A DNA stretch of 64,000 nt from Papilionanthe hookeriana x Papilionanthe teres. Its lineage: Eukaryota; Streptophyta; Magnoliopsida; Asparagales; Orchidaceae. Of the stretch, positions 48,318-60,390 are shown one piece after another (the first letter of the stretch is position 1; each line of letters starts with the position of its first letter). Made by a program: the position numbers and the translations under genes. The stretch spans positions 67,512,121-67,576,120 of the forward strand of contig CM040421.1 of NCBI GenBank assembly GCA_022702705.1. The letters run 5' to 3'. The notes under the pieces were generated by a model. It was not told the DNA's origin and searched no databases. It was given only the letters and a program-made list of their open reading frames with translations.

Positions 48318-48809
48318 TGCTCACCTCACTTTTTGTGAGAATCATTCACCAAACACCTTGAGAAAGGAAGTCTACCTACATTGACCTCCTAAAAACAATA
48401 AACCCTAAGATGTAAGGTAAAACCTTGACAAAATCCTTTTGACCACAAAATTGATCTTAAAGACAAATGTTGAGATCATCAAATTGACATTGGTTAAAAT
48501 CAATTAAATTTTAATTCAAAAGTCACCACATTGACCTTTGAATTAGTCTAAACCCTAAATTGGGTCAACATGACCTATTTGGACCTCAAAATGACAAAAT
48601 CACAAATATTGTGATCAAATCGACAATGACAAGGTTGAAAAAGTCATATTAGACATCTTAAAACTAAAATTGACCAATTTGGATTAACTTGGGTCAACTT
48701 AGGTCAACATTAGTCAACCATGGTCAACACTTATCAATTTTGGTCAAAACACACAATTTTGAACAAAAAATGATAAAAAATTGATAAAAAAAGGAAAAAA
48801 TGATAAAAA

Positions 48810-49400
48810 TGAAATAAAAATGACAAAATTAATCAAATAATTAATTTCAAAATTATTTTAATTAATTAAATTGACTAATAAATTAATTTTCAATATTTTA
48901 ATTAATGACATAATTAATTAAAATAAAAATTAAATTAAAAGTCATAAAATGACAAAATACACCAAAATGACAAAATTAATCAAACAATTAATTTCAAAAT
49001 TATTTTGATTAATTAATTAACTAATAATTTAATTTTTAATATCTTAATTAATGACATAATTAATTAAAATGAAAAATTAAATTAAAAGCCATGAAAATGA
49101 TAAAATGCATAATTTTAATTAAAAATAATGGAATTAATCAAATAATTAATTCGAAAATTATTTTTGACTAGTTAATTGATTAATAATTTAATTTTTATAT
49201 TTTAATTAATGACATAATTAATTAAAATAAAAATTAAATTAAAAAGTTTTAAAATAAGACAAAATTCCATTTTCTAATCAAAGTGACATGAAATTAATTC
49301 AATAATTAATTCTAAAAATTTTGTGAATTAATAATTTAATTAATAAATTTTCAAAATTTTTATTTTAATTAATTAATTTTAATTAATTAAAATGAAATTA
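48810..49400. repeat. AT-rich tandem repeat of about 150 bp, three to four copies
   Basis: The word TGACAAAATTAATCAAATAA or a close variant recurs at 48821, 48968 and 49129 and weakly at about 49279. Each unit contains TTAATTAATGACATAATTAA. It lies in U3 of LTR E. Confidence 0.75.
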
Positions 49401-50274
49401 AATTAAAAGGGGGGGGGTAAAAATCAATTATGGCATAATAATTGATTTTTCAAAAATTTTAAACCCTCTTATGACATCATGATAGGTTTCACATAACCTA
49501 TAAGACTCATTAAGGATGAATTAACTCAAAAAGACTCATGATGATAATTCACATGAATGGGGAATTGTTACCTTAACCATGGTTAAAGTAAAAAATGACA
49601 TTTTCATCATTAAGAGGAGATAAAGTGTCACTCCCTCATGCAACCTCAAGAGAGCTTATGGTGACTCATTCATCGCCTTACCTCTTAACCAATAGGAGAG
49701 AGCATAAAATTGCATCATCCTTACATCATAAGGTGATATCATAAATGAAATTTTGAAAATTTAAGGAAAATAAGGGGCATGTGTCATCCCCTCATGAACA
49801 TTTAAATGAGGTGGAGGGATATGAAGCCCTTAGCTTCCTTGACTCATCATTAATCTCCTCTCTAGCCAATAGGGAGGAGATAAAATAATCACATGGAATT
49901 AGGGGCTCATTATAACCATTGGAAGGCAATCATTACCATGGCATGGGATGAGAAAAATCAAGCTTATGTGGCCTTCTCTCTTTGATCATTGGAAGGTGAT
50001 GAAAGATTTGCATGGGGGAGGCTGATCTAAGGCAAAATGAACCAGTTACAATTACCTCCCAAGCTCCCCAATGGGTGAGGCCATGGAAAAATCCAAGCCA
50101 ACCACCATCTCCTTCACCACGGTTAAGTAAGCTAGTTAAGCATGGAATTGCTCAATCTATCATTTTCATAGTTGTAACCCTACTCCTATGCATCAATAGG
50201 AGAGTTGGAAAGTCCCCCAAATCATCCTAAAGCTAAGCCAAGCCTTCCTATAGCCATTAATGGCTATAAATAGA

Positions 50275-50283
50275 GCAAAACTT
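50275..50283 (+). promoter_or_regulatory. TATA box of LTR E
   Basis: TATAAATAG in the context TTAATGGCTATAAATAGAGC, a near-ideal plant TATA box at the place conserved in all five LTRs, about 2.0 kb into the LTR. Confidence 0.75.
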
Positions 50284-51737
50284 GAGAGGAAAAAAAGAGA
50301 GGATAAGTGACCCATAGCTACCAAAATATTGCTCAAATCCTCTAGTTTTCAACATAAGAAACCTTGATAAGAACCTTAGCAATCAATCACAATCAAAACC
50401 CAGCCCTCAGCTAGCCCATAGGCTCTACGAAATTAGCCCAAACAAGGCTACCCGAGAGCCCTAAGCCAAGAGAGGGAGAAAAATTTGCAAAATTCCATAG
50501 AGTGCTCCAATCCAAAAACTTCCTACATGAAATTTGTTGCTTAGAACTAGAGCAATCAAACCCAACCAAAGTTGAGCCATAAAACTGACCCCATCGTGTC
50601 AATTTGGTCTTACACCAAGTCAAGTTGTTTCTTTTACATTCCCGCCACCCTCTATTGGATCTTCAACTTAGACTCAATTTAAACCCAATTGAGTTGAGAT
50701 CAACCTTAAGGAGGCTAAGGTGAAGCATATCAAGCATTTAATTTGAATCCAAAGCAACTTGAGGCCAAGGTATGGGAGAATTATCAAAATTATTGTATTT
50801 AACATATGTCCCATAATTCGTACTTTTAACCCTCTAAAAACTCATCCATCACCGTATGGATTGGTGCTTCTCATCGAGATGATCATTTAAAAAAAATTTC
50901 ACTCAATTTCGTTGAGAATCAAGCAAGATATTTATCCTAGAAGATCAAAGGCGCATGGGAGGAGAGAGGAAAATAATTATGAGATAATTCTGAAATTTTA
51001 CTAATTCCATATTATTCTTAAAAATTTCAAAATTACATAACTTTGTGTAGAAAATCACAAAAATAAATTAAAAATACCAATGGAAAGCTCCTTAAGAGGA
51101 GAAAATTATGAAATTAAAATCATAATTTTATTCTCTGTATTTAATTTTTAATTAATTAAATACTCTCTAGAGTATTTTAATTATTAGAAATTATTTATAA
51201 ATCAGAAAAATCTGAAACTTTGAGGAATTTTTTTCTGCATTTAAGGATCTTCTCTGATTTTTCCTAGGTTATAAAACCCCTATAAGACCTCTTTTCTAAA
51301 TTTTCAAGACATTTTGTAATTATTTCAAATAATAATTATAATAAATGAAAATTAAAGAAAATAAAATTGAAAATTGTTATCGAATTTAGGGTGACTGACA
51401 TTAACCATAAAATGACATTTCCTAAGCCATTAGATATTTTTAAATGACATTTTTAAATTAAGGGTTAAAATTCATAAAAAAAATTAATAATTTAAATCCA
51501 CAAAAAAACACCCTTTTCACCCAAATTGGCTTATCCTTCCATGGATCAAATCAAAATTGAAATTGAACTCTAAAAAGACATATTACAACCATAGAAAAAT
51601 TCAAAAATGACAATTTTCTCCTTTAGGGTCAAAAATAGTAAAATTTAAATTTACAATTCAAACCCTAAAACTTCTTAAATCCTAAACTTAGCTTCAAATG
51701 ACATTTAGACTTGACCAAATCTTAAGCTTTAGGTCTG

Positions 51738-51742
51738 GTTAG
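51738..51742. repeat. target-site duplication GTTAG, left
   Basis: GTTAG directly precedes TGATCC, the start of the nested Athila LTR. It is repeated at 53576-53580. Confidence 0.75.
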
Positions 51743-53575
51743 TGATCCAAGAAAAAAATACCTATTTTTATGCCTTGATTTTTATTAAATTTTAAGGATT
51801 ATGCTTTAATGAAAGGTATTTTCGTGTTTTTGGATGTAGGTGATGCAAAAATGTTCAAGAAGGAGAAAAATATGAAAAATGAGCAAAAAGGAGGAAAAAG
51901 GAGCAAAAATAGAGCCAAATTGCAAAATTTTCGAAATTATTGGCCTGGCGCCTAGGCGTCCGAGTCCGGCGCCTAAGTGCCAGCTCGATACAGAAAACTG
52001 TTAAGTTTTTGACGACTTTTGGGCGGTTATTTTGACGGTGTGAGCGGTTATTGGACCTTCAGAAGACTGGCGGTTGTTCTCGGTTTATAGGACATGTGAT
52101 ACAATGTATTTGGACGCTTGAAATGGTTTTAATCGCGAAGAGGTGTGATCCAAAGTGAAGAGGTGCGAAGAAGCCGGACGCGGTGTCCGGCGCCTAGGTG
52201 CCGGATTCGGCACCTAGGCGCCGACACACCTTCTAGAAGATTCATTGAATGTTGACGCATTTTAAAGAGGTGCCTTGAGGCAACCCTTGAAGCCTATAAA
52301 TAGGAGGGTATTTCTTCAGAGAAAACGCCTCATCTACCCCTCCCTATCTAGAGTCCTATCTAGAGAGAGAATTAGAGAGATCATATTAGGGCCACCTTTT
52401 TACTTTCTTTCATAAATTAGTGAGTTTATTTTAGAGTTTGTATTCAGAGTTTGAAAGAGTTGGTGCATCTGTAATTCATTACTGTTGTGAAGTCGGTAGG
52501 AATCGAAGTTCGAGTATGAGAAACATCTAAGATAAGTATTTTTATTTTGATTCAAAGTTTATTTATTATGTTTTGTTATTTAATTTCAATGTGTTACGAG
52601 TAGTTACTTTACTTTCTCCTTTCAATTATGAAAAGATAAATAAGATAATACAAAATTCGTCGGAGAATTAAAAATCATATATTTTCAAAACATTGTGATG
52701 ATATTAATACCGGTTCTTAAATTACTATTTAAATTGGTCATTTAAATTGTTAAAACCTGTTGAAGAGTTTTAAGACCTAGAAGGAGATGAATTCTTAACT
52801 TGTAGATATCACATGAATCCTTGGGTAGTCGAAGACCTTGTGCGGGTTATTCAAGGTGAAGTGCGAATAAATAGGAAGATATTATATAATGGGCGTAGAA
52901 TTGATAAGTTTTTAGAGTGACGGACTAAATTCTTGTGATTTGGTTTATAGAAAAGGAAAGGGTCACTAGTAGGGTGACCATAACCACCCTTGGACATCTA
53001 GTAGTGTGAGCCTGGATTAACTCATTCTACTAACAATACATCCGGACTCGATCTATAAGCTAGCTGATGTTCTTTGCACTGGATCGAAGGGTAAAGAATA
53101 TGAATGCTTCTATTTGGCACAATACCATAAATTTATATTCTCCACGAATACTATCATTATCTTAGAAAATCTTGGATTAATTGAAAGGAAGAAAGTTGTT
53201 ATCTTATTGTTATTTACATCAATTATTTTATTCATGCTTTATTATTGCATCTAGTAAATTAAAGATTATTAAAGAAATACTTTAAAATAAAAATATTTAA
53301 AAATCTATAACTCTCTCCTCGTGGGATCGATACTGGGGTCTTTGTTTCAAAGCCCTATATTACTTGAAACGATACGTACACTTGCGTAGAACCCCTAGTG
53401 TGTAAAGTATTTTCCATAAAAATTATATTTATATACACTAGTCGCTATTATTATTTATAACATATATTTTTGAAAGCATTAATTAGTATGTTGATCTTCA
53501 GAGGACTTCGGGTCAAGTTTTTGGCACCGTTGCTAGGGAAGAAGATTTTAGTACGCATATATTTATATCGGGTCA
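51743..53575 (+). mobile_element. Athila-like LTR with primer site, internally deleted, nested in LTR E
   Basis: Starts TGATCCAAG. A GC-rich block has GGCGCCTAGGCG-like words (51945-51985 and 52175-52225). Then come CGAAGGGTAAAGAATATGAA (53086-53105), CGTGGGATCGATACTGGGG (53320-53338) and GATACGTACACTTGCG (53371-53386). The LTR ends CGGGTCA at 53515. A tRNA-Asp primer site follows and, 37 bases on, the sequence reads CGGGTCA again at 53569-53575, then the GTTAG duplication. The simplest reading is an element reduced to its 5' LTR, primer site and the last bases of its 3' LTR. Confidence 0.75.
53522..53538 (+). other. primer binding site of the nested Athila remnant (tRNA-Asp)
   Basis: TGGCACCGTTGCTAGGG, three transitions away from the complement of the plant tRNA-Asp 3' end (TGGCGCCGTTGCCGGGG), the usual Athila/Tat primer. 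All three changes fit loss of methylated cytosine on one strand or the other. Confidence 0.8.
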
Positions 53576-53580
53576 GTTAG
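53576..53580. repeat. target-site duplication GTTAG, right
   Basis: Second copy of 51738-51742. LTR E resumes at 53581 (ATCTAGGGCAAACTC). Confidence 0.75.
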
Positions 53581-53799
53581 ATCTAGGGCAAACTCAAACC
53601 CTAACTAACATAGGGTTTTACTCATCACTTCAAGACTAGTGGGTCTGACCCTTATAGACCCAAAGTCAAAACCCAAAATGTTAAGTTCAAAATTACATTA
53701 AGTCTAAGATGACAATTAGACTTAACAAAACTAAGTTAAAACTTAATCACATTAGTTTTAACCAATCAGATTTCTAATAAAGTCTAAGAAGAAAAATTA

Positions 53800-54180
53800 G
53801 ATTTAATTAATCATCTAAATCCTAAATACATTGGATTTAAGATATAAACCATCCTTAATTAAGTTTAAAAGACAAATTAGACTTAATTAATCATCTAAAT
53901 CCTAATTACATTGGATTTAAGACAAACCATCCTTAATTAAGTTTAAAAGACAAATTAGACTTAATTAATCACTTAAATCCTAATTACATTGGATTTAAGA
54001 CATAAACCATCCTTAATTAAGTTTAAAAGACAAATTAGACTTAATTAATCACTTAAATCCTAATCACATTAGGTTTAATACATTAATTAAGTTTAAAAGA
54101 CAAAATTAGACTTAATTAATCATTTAAACCCTAATCACATTGGGTTTAAGACATAAATAACCCTTAATTAGGATTAAACA
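53800..54180. repeat. 70-80-bp tandem repeat in LTR E
   Basis: AAGTTTAAAAGAC recurs at 53861, 53939, 54019 and 54089 (spacings 78, 80 and 70). Each unit holds TTAGACTTAATTAATCA and CACATTGGATTTAAGAC. The unit is a likely relative of the 82-bp array that follows. Confidence 0.85.
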
Positions 54181-54379
54181 TAATTAGATAATTAAACCCT
54201 AAGGTATAATAAGGTTTAATTAAATAATAACCCCTAATTAGACTTAACCCTAATTAAGTCTAATTAATCTAATTAAACATTACATAACAAGGTTTAATAA
54301 AACCATAAACCCTAATTAGACTTAACCCCAATTAAGTATAATTAATCTAACCTACATAACAAGGTTTAATAAACTTAAG

Positions 54380-55320
54380 TCTAAAACACATTAGACTTAA
54401 ATTTATATTTAGATTCAATCTGACATGAACCTAAGTCTAACCTAAACCTAACTTAAGTATAACAAATATTAGACTTAAGTCAAACCATACTTAGATTCAA
54501 CCTGAAATGAACCTAAGTCTAACCTAAACCCAACTTAAGTGTAACCCATATTAGACTTAAGTCAAACCATACTTAGGTTCAACCTAATATGAACCTAAGT
54601 CTAATCTAAACCCAACTTAAGTCTAACCCATATTAGACTTAAGTCAAACCATACTTAGGTTCCACCTGATATGAACCTAAGTCTAACATAAACCCAACTT
54701 AAGTCTAACCCATATTAGACTTAAGTCCAACCCTACTTATGTTCAACCTGACATGAACCTAAGTCTAACCTAAACCTAACTTAAGTCTAACCCATATTAG
54801 ACTTAAGTCAAACCATACTTAGGTTCAACCTAACGTGAACTTAAGTCTAACCTAAACCCAACTTAAGTCTAACTCATATTAGACATAAGTCATACTATAC
54901 TTAGGTTCAATCTGATATGAACCTAAGTCTAACCCAAACCCAACTTAAGTCTAACCCATATTAGACTTAAGTGAAACCATACTTAGGTTTAACCTGATAT
55001 GAACCTAAGTCTAACCTAAACCTAACTTAATTCCAACCCATATTAGATTTAATTCAAACCATACTTAGGTTCAACCTTATATGAACCTAAGTCTAACTTA
55101 AATCCAACTTAAGTCCAACCCATATTAGACTTAAGTCAAACCATACTTAGGTTCAACTTGACATGAACCTAAGTCTAACCCAAACCTAACTTAAGTCCAA
55201 CTCATATTAGACATAAGTCAAACCATACTGAGGTTTAACATGACATGAACCTAAGTCTAACCTAAACCTAACTTAAGTTCAAGCCACATTGAACTTAAGT
55301 CAAAACCTAAACCTTAGGTT
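54380..55320. repeat. 82-bp satellite-like array in LTR E, 11 or more copies
   Basis: The word ATGAACCTAAGTCTAAC (or GTGAAC) recurs at 54425, 54507, 54589, 54671, 54753, 54835, 54917, 54999, 55081, 55163 and 55245, exactly 82 bp apart every time. Units contain CATATTAGACTTAAGTC and ACCATACTTAGGTTCAACCT. There are many substitutions but no length change over ten intervals. Confidence 0.97.
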
Positions 55321-55329
55321 CAACTGATA

Positions 55330-57150
55330 ATGAACCTAACTCTACTCAACTGGACATAAATCTTAGGTTTAACATGACATGAACCTAAGTCTAACATAAA
55401 CCTAACTTAAGTTCAACCCACATTGAACTTAAGTTAAAACCTAAACCTTATGTTCAACTGACAATGAACCTAACTCTACTCAACCGGACATAAATCTTAG
55501 GTTTAACTGACACTGAATCTAACCTGACATAATCTAAGTTCGACTCAAATCGAACTTAACTCAACATGAATTGACATGAATCCTAATTTCGACTTAAATC
55601 AAACTTAACACAACTTAAATTGACATAAAACCTAATACGAAAATTTTAAGTTTGACATAAACTGAACTTGACACGAAGTTCAATTCAAACCAAACTTAAC
55701 TTGACATAAAATCCAAGACCGACACAATTCTCGAAACTCAACCCCAAATTGAATTTAACTGAACCTAAACCAATACAAATCTTAATAAAATAAACCTAAA
55801 ACCTCATATCAGACCTGAATCGACATAAAACTTAAAACCAAACTTAAAATTGACATTAAATATGAAGTCACATAAAGCTCACCTAAATCAACATAAACCT
55901 TAGGTTTAACCCAAATTGAACCTAAATCGACATAAACCTTAGGTTCAACCCAAATTGAACCTAAATCGACAAAATTAAATCAAAATCGGCATATGCCTTA
56001 GGATCGACAAAATTTAACTCAAATCGACATATCCCGACATAACCAACATAACTCCGACATTTCAAACATAACTCAAACATAATTTGACATTAATCGATAT
56101 TTCAAACATAACTCAACATAATTTGACATTAATCGATATTTCAAACATAACTCAAACATAATTTGACATTAATCGATATTTCAAACATAACTCGACATAA
56201 CCGACATAAATCTGACTTTCAAACAAAAATCAACATAACCGACATAAATACCATATTTCAAATAAAAATCGGCATAACCGACATAAATCTGACATTCCAA
56301 ATGAAACTCAACAAATTCGACATAAATCTGACATTCCAAATGAAACTCAACAAATTCGACATTAATTGACATTCTAAACGAAACTCAACATAATTCGACA
56401 TTAATCAACATTCCAAACATAATCAAACATAATTCGACATTAATCGACATTTCAAACATAATTTGACATTAACCGACATTTTAAACCAACTTCAACAAGC
56501 ACTGACATTAAATGACATTAATTGAAATTTCAAACCAAACTCAATATAACTCAACATAAATTGATATTTCAAACTTAACTCAACATAATTCAACATAAAT
56601 TGACATTTTTCAATCTAATTTGACACAAATCGACATTCTTAACATAATTCGACATTAATTAATATTTCAAACTTAACTCAATATAATTCGACATAAATCG
56701 ACATGATTTGACATAAACCGACCCTTTTTGACATAATTTGACATAAATCAACATAAACTAACATTTTTCAACCCAAATCGAGCTTAACTTGACATAAATC
56801 GACATAAGTTTGACCAAAATCAAACTTAACTCGACATTAACCGACATAATTCTTAAGTTCGACCTAAATCGAACTTAACTCAACATAAGATGACATAATC
56901 TTTATGTGAGGTCCATATCGAGCTTAACTCGACATAAATCGATATAAAACTCCAAAATAAATTGACATAAATTAACATCAAATCCATAATCAAACTCAAA
57001 TTGACATAAATCGACATAAAACCCAAAATCAAATCTAAATTGACATAAATTGGCATAAAATCCAAAATTCAACTCAAATTGACATTCAAGCCAAATAAAA
57101 ATTTAATCATAAATTGACATAAATCAAAATCGTCATTTCAACTAAACTTA
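55330..57150. repeat. degenerate CGACATAA array in LTR E
   Basis: Continues from the 82-bp array into short irregular units built on TCGACATAA, TTGACATAAATCGACAT and CATTTCAAACATAACTC. There is no fixed period; stretches of 30-50 bp repeat locally (for example 56080-56200 and 56280-56360). The reading frames through it are shadows. Confidence 0.85.
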
Positions 57151-57354
57151 GACATCTGACAACTTTGAAACAACAGACATTTTTACCAGGTAATTTAAAC
57201 ATTTATAAGACATTATTTCTGACAATGTTTTCTTTGCAGGATGAAGACAAGTTTTGTTTAGATTTTCTTTACATGTTATAGGGTGTGCTAACTCTGTTTT
57301 GCAGGAAGATAAAGACTAAACGACAACATTCAAAACAAAACAAAACAAATAAAA

Positions 57355-57845
57355 TAATCAAACAAAAACACAATGACTAAACAACATAACATGGCTTGAC
57401 ATCAAACCAAAACATAATGGCAAAACAATATGACATGAGATGACAAATAACAAAATGATATAATGACATAAAATGACAAGACATTACGATACGACATCAC
57501 ATGACATTATGAGATGACATAAAATGACATGACATTACAAACATCATATGACATTGTGACACGACAAAAAGACATCACATAACAAAATGACATAATGATA
57601 TGACATTACGATATCACATGACATAAAATGACATGACATTACGACATCACATGACATTATGAGATGACATAAAATGACATTACATTACGACATCACATAA
57701 AATGACATAACATTACGACGTCACATAAAATGACATGACATTACGACATGACATTACGACATGATATTACGATATGACATAAAACAATATGACAAACAAA
57801 CTTTGATATCCCGACATGACACATGACATGACACCAAAATAACAA
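57355..57845. repeat. TGACATTACGACATCACA array in LTR E
   Basis: Irregular tandem copies of ATGACATTACGACATCACAT and GATGACATAAAATGACAT. It shares the GACAT core with the preceding array but uses different neighbours. Confidence 0.85.
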
Positions 57846-57980
57846 AACAAAACACCACAAAGTAACAACATACACTCAATATAAACGAAACTTTCAGGTA
57901 GTATCGATTCTTTAGAAATGTACTACCACAACAACACTTATACTTTTTTGAGGATAAATGTTAACCTTAATCGGGAGTTT

Positions 57981-58037
57981 TCCTAGGCAGTATTAACTGC
58001 TCAGGATGTAATTAACTATAGGAGTTTGCTCTTATAG
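57981..58037 (+). promoter_or_regulatory. conserved two-hairpin segment, LTR E
   Basis: Hairpin 1: TCCTAGGCAG with CTGCTCAGGA, 9 of 10 positions paired, though the stem sequence differs from LTR A at most of the loop-side positions. Hairpin 2: CTATAGGAG with CTCTTATAG around TTTG, all 9 paired, with an A-T pair where C has G-C. The linker is 9 nt. This diverged copy gives the best evidence that pairing, not sequence, is kept. Confidence 0.75.
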
Positions 58038-58280
58038 GAGATTAAAGAACTCAGAATAAGTATTTCACCTATAATACCTCTGGTTACCCAAGATCTTCAT
58101 ATGATTTTCTTTTACAAAAAACTTAAGTAATTACACAATCTGAAGATTTATTCTATGAGATTATCATTTGATCTCTTTTTCTCTCAATCTCTATCATGAT
58201 TAATCCTTCTTCATTTCTCCAAAGACTTTTGACAATAAGTCTAAGTAGAATAAGAATTAGGGCTATAGATAGAGAAAGAG

Positions 58281-58292
58281 AGTGGCGACTCC
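58281..58292 (+). other. partial duplicate of the primer-site neighbourhood
   Basis: AGAGAGTGGCGACTCC at 58277-58292 copies the first bases of the true primer region (AGAGAGTGGCGACTCT at 58352-58367), 75 bp earlier, but lacks the GCTGGGGA half. Confidence 0.6.
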
Positions 58293-58357
58293 TTGAAATT
58301 GACATGATACGGGAATTGACGGCGACGACACGCGACAATTCATTGCCATCAAGAGAG

Positions 58358-58375
58358 TGGCGACTCTGCTGGGGA
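58358..58375 (+). other. primer binding site of element E (tRNA-Arg)
   Basis: TGGCGACTCTGCTGGGGA differs by one transition from the element B primer site and is likewise complementary to tRNA-Arg. It fixes the end of LTR E and shows that the internal region lies to the right. Confidence 0.85.
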
Positions 58376-60390
58376 ACTTCTCTCTCCCCATCTTTGGTTA
58401 ATCAAATTGTCCTCGTGACTATGATAATATGTCTTTTCAAAGGCTAAATAATCCTTTCTTTTGTTCTATATCTTACTCAATCTCGAGTAAAATAAAACTA
58501 ACACCTCTTCGATTCAAAGATTTGTTCACAATAAAAAAATCCTAGAATCTTACATTTCCATAATCGACAGACCAAAATGACAAAATGACATACAAAAATA
58601 AGATATATTCCTTCCCATCCCACCTAGTTTACATAACAAGTCTAAAACAAAAATGAGAATAGATTCCCTGAAGTTGATCTTTTTCCTGCCTTCAAAGTTC
58701 TGATTTGTCAGTCAATAAGATAGTTTGTTATAATCAAATTTGAATCAATTAGTGCTCAGTGGCTGCCACACATCGTTTCTGAATTTATAGAATGAATTTG
58801 AATTCAATCAAGGATTTCCCTTTCTCTTAGGATAGTTTTGTAGAAAGAAAGAAACCGACTGAAGCGGAAATCAGATCTATGTTTAATCTAGTTCTATGAC
58901 TAGTTAACTAACATGTCCTCTGTGGAGAAATGAAAATTGATCTGTTAGGAGGGATGAAATTTAAAATCTTTAAGTTTAATATATTTGGAAATATTCTTCT
59001 TGATATCCACCTATTGACAGAAAGACAATTCAGAAAGGAGAAATCTAAACAAAAATTCCAACATTTTGAAAAGAAAAATATGATTTCCAGGGAAAATGAA
59101 GTTAATGCCCTAATAACTGGTCCCTTTATCTTAAATCTTCGGGCTGGGTCCTAAATAAAAATAAAATATTGTGATCAAAATACAAGTAATTGACTAAAGA
59201 GATCATGAGCATCTTAATCTTCTGCCATGTGATTGGATCCTGAATTTTGAATGAATTATAATATCCCAGAATTCATCTTAAGAAATATTTAAGAATTATT
59301 AATTAGGGGAGTTTGAACATTCAAAACCTTTAAAAATATGCTCCACCAGATATTGTAATTCTCTGAGAAGAAGCTTGAGGTGAGCATGAAATCAAAAATT
59401 TGTGTTTAAATTCAGACATTCAAAACCTTTAAAAATATGCTCCACCAAATATAGTAATTCCTTGAGAAAAAGCTTGAGGTGAGCAAGAAATCAAAAATTG
59501 GTGTTTGAATTCAGACATTCAAAATCCTTAAGATATGCTTAACTAGATATAGTAATTTTCTGAGAAGAAGCTTGATGTGAGCATGAAATCAAAAATTAGT
59601 GTCCAAATCCTCCCCTAATTGAAAAATCTAGAAAAACTATCTTAAGAATTTTCTTTCGATATTATATTCATGAAAGAATTAAGTGATCTTATCTTTTGGT
59701 TGACTATTAATTGGTTCAGACATATCTTTAGAAGATAAAAAATATTTTGATCACATAATCAAACTTTTGAAATATGCCTAGACCTAGTAAGAGAAAACTA
59801 AGGTAAATGGCTTTGTTATTGGAAATTAATGGAAATTATACTCTGAAGTCATAATTTTCCAAAGATCCAATCCCAATTCAGAAATGTCAAAGTGATTTTT
59901 CAAAGACAATCTGAATAATCTTTATAGAATTGGTGATTAATGGAAGCTACATGAACCTACATGACCGACATCATTTGCTCTAATGAACGGGCCCTAAGTT
60001 GTGCTTCCACTTGAAGTGCAATGACCTTATCTATAAATGACACTAGCAGACGAAAAAACAAAAGAAATTATGAAATTACAACTCGGAGAACTTAGAAGCT
60101 TGGAAGGCAAGCATGCTTAACAAAATTTGGAATTATACGGGCCCATGATAAATTGGTTCACCCTAGGACACTCATATCAGAGATTTGGATTTAGTACTTT
60201 AAACACCTATCCTCATGGGAGGGTCCATATGCATGTTAAGAAGACACATTTGGGGAAATCCTGTCAGTTGGTAGACTACTAAGGAAAAAATAATACACCC
60301 AGTTAATGGACAGTATTTGAAAAAGATGCGACATAAACAAAAATGAATGACTTGTTTTGCAAACTAGGAAACAAATAACCAAAATAAAAA
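58376..60390 (+). other. element E leader, no recognised gene
   Basis: Two kilobases after the primer site hold only short frames (the longest is 74 codons at 58930, unlike any family I know). Nothing resembles ORF1 of element B. A 99-bp triplication lies at 59315-59610. Either the element is badly worn or its leader is unusually long. Confidence 0.5.
59315..59610. repeat. 99-bp tandem triplication
   Basis: ACATTCAAAACCTTTAAAAA starts at 59317 and 59416, with a diverged copy at 59515. Each unit has CTGAGAAGAAGCTTGAGGTG or a close variant and ends ATCAAAAATT. Confidence 0.92.

Larger units (their letters stand above)
48318..58351 (+). mobile_element. 5' LTR E of a Tat/Ogre-like element, about 8.2 kb without the nested insertion
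   Basis: Starts TGCTCACCTCACTTTTTGTG, matching the start of LTRs A and B, and ends ...GCCATCA six bases before a tRNA-Arg primer site. Between them are the TATA box (50275), CCAAG|GTATGG (50770), GTTTTCTTTGCAGGATGAAG (57223-57243) and the two hairpins (57981). A 1.8-kb Athila remnant (51743-53575) is inserted in it. The part downstream of the insertion is filled with 80-82-bp repeats and GACAT-rich arrays that LTRs A-D lack. Their absence there points to expansion in this lineage. Confidence 0.75.

Noticed and set aside
54120..54330. AAACCCTAA strings resembling plant telomere repeats
   Set aside because: They are scattered, mixed with AACCTTAA variants and form part of the 70-82-bp repeat family. 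There is no run of CCCTAAA units.
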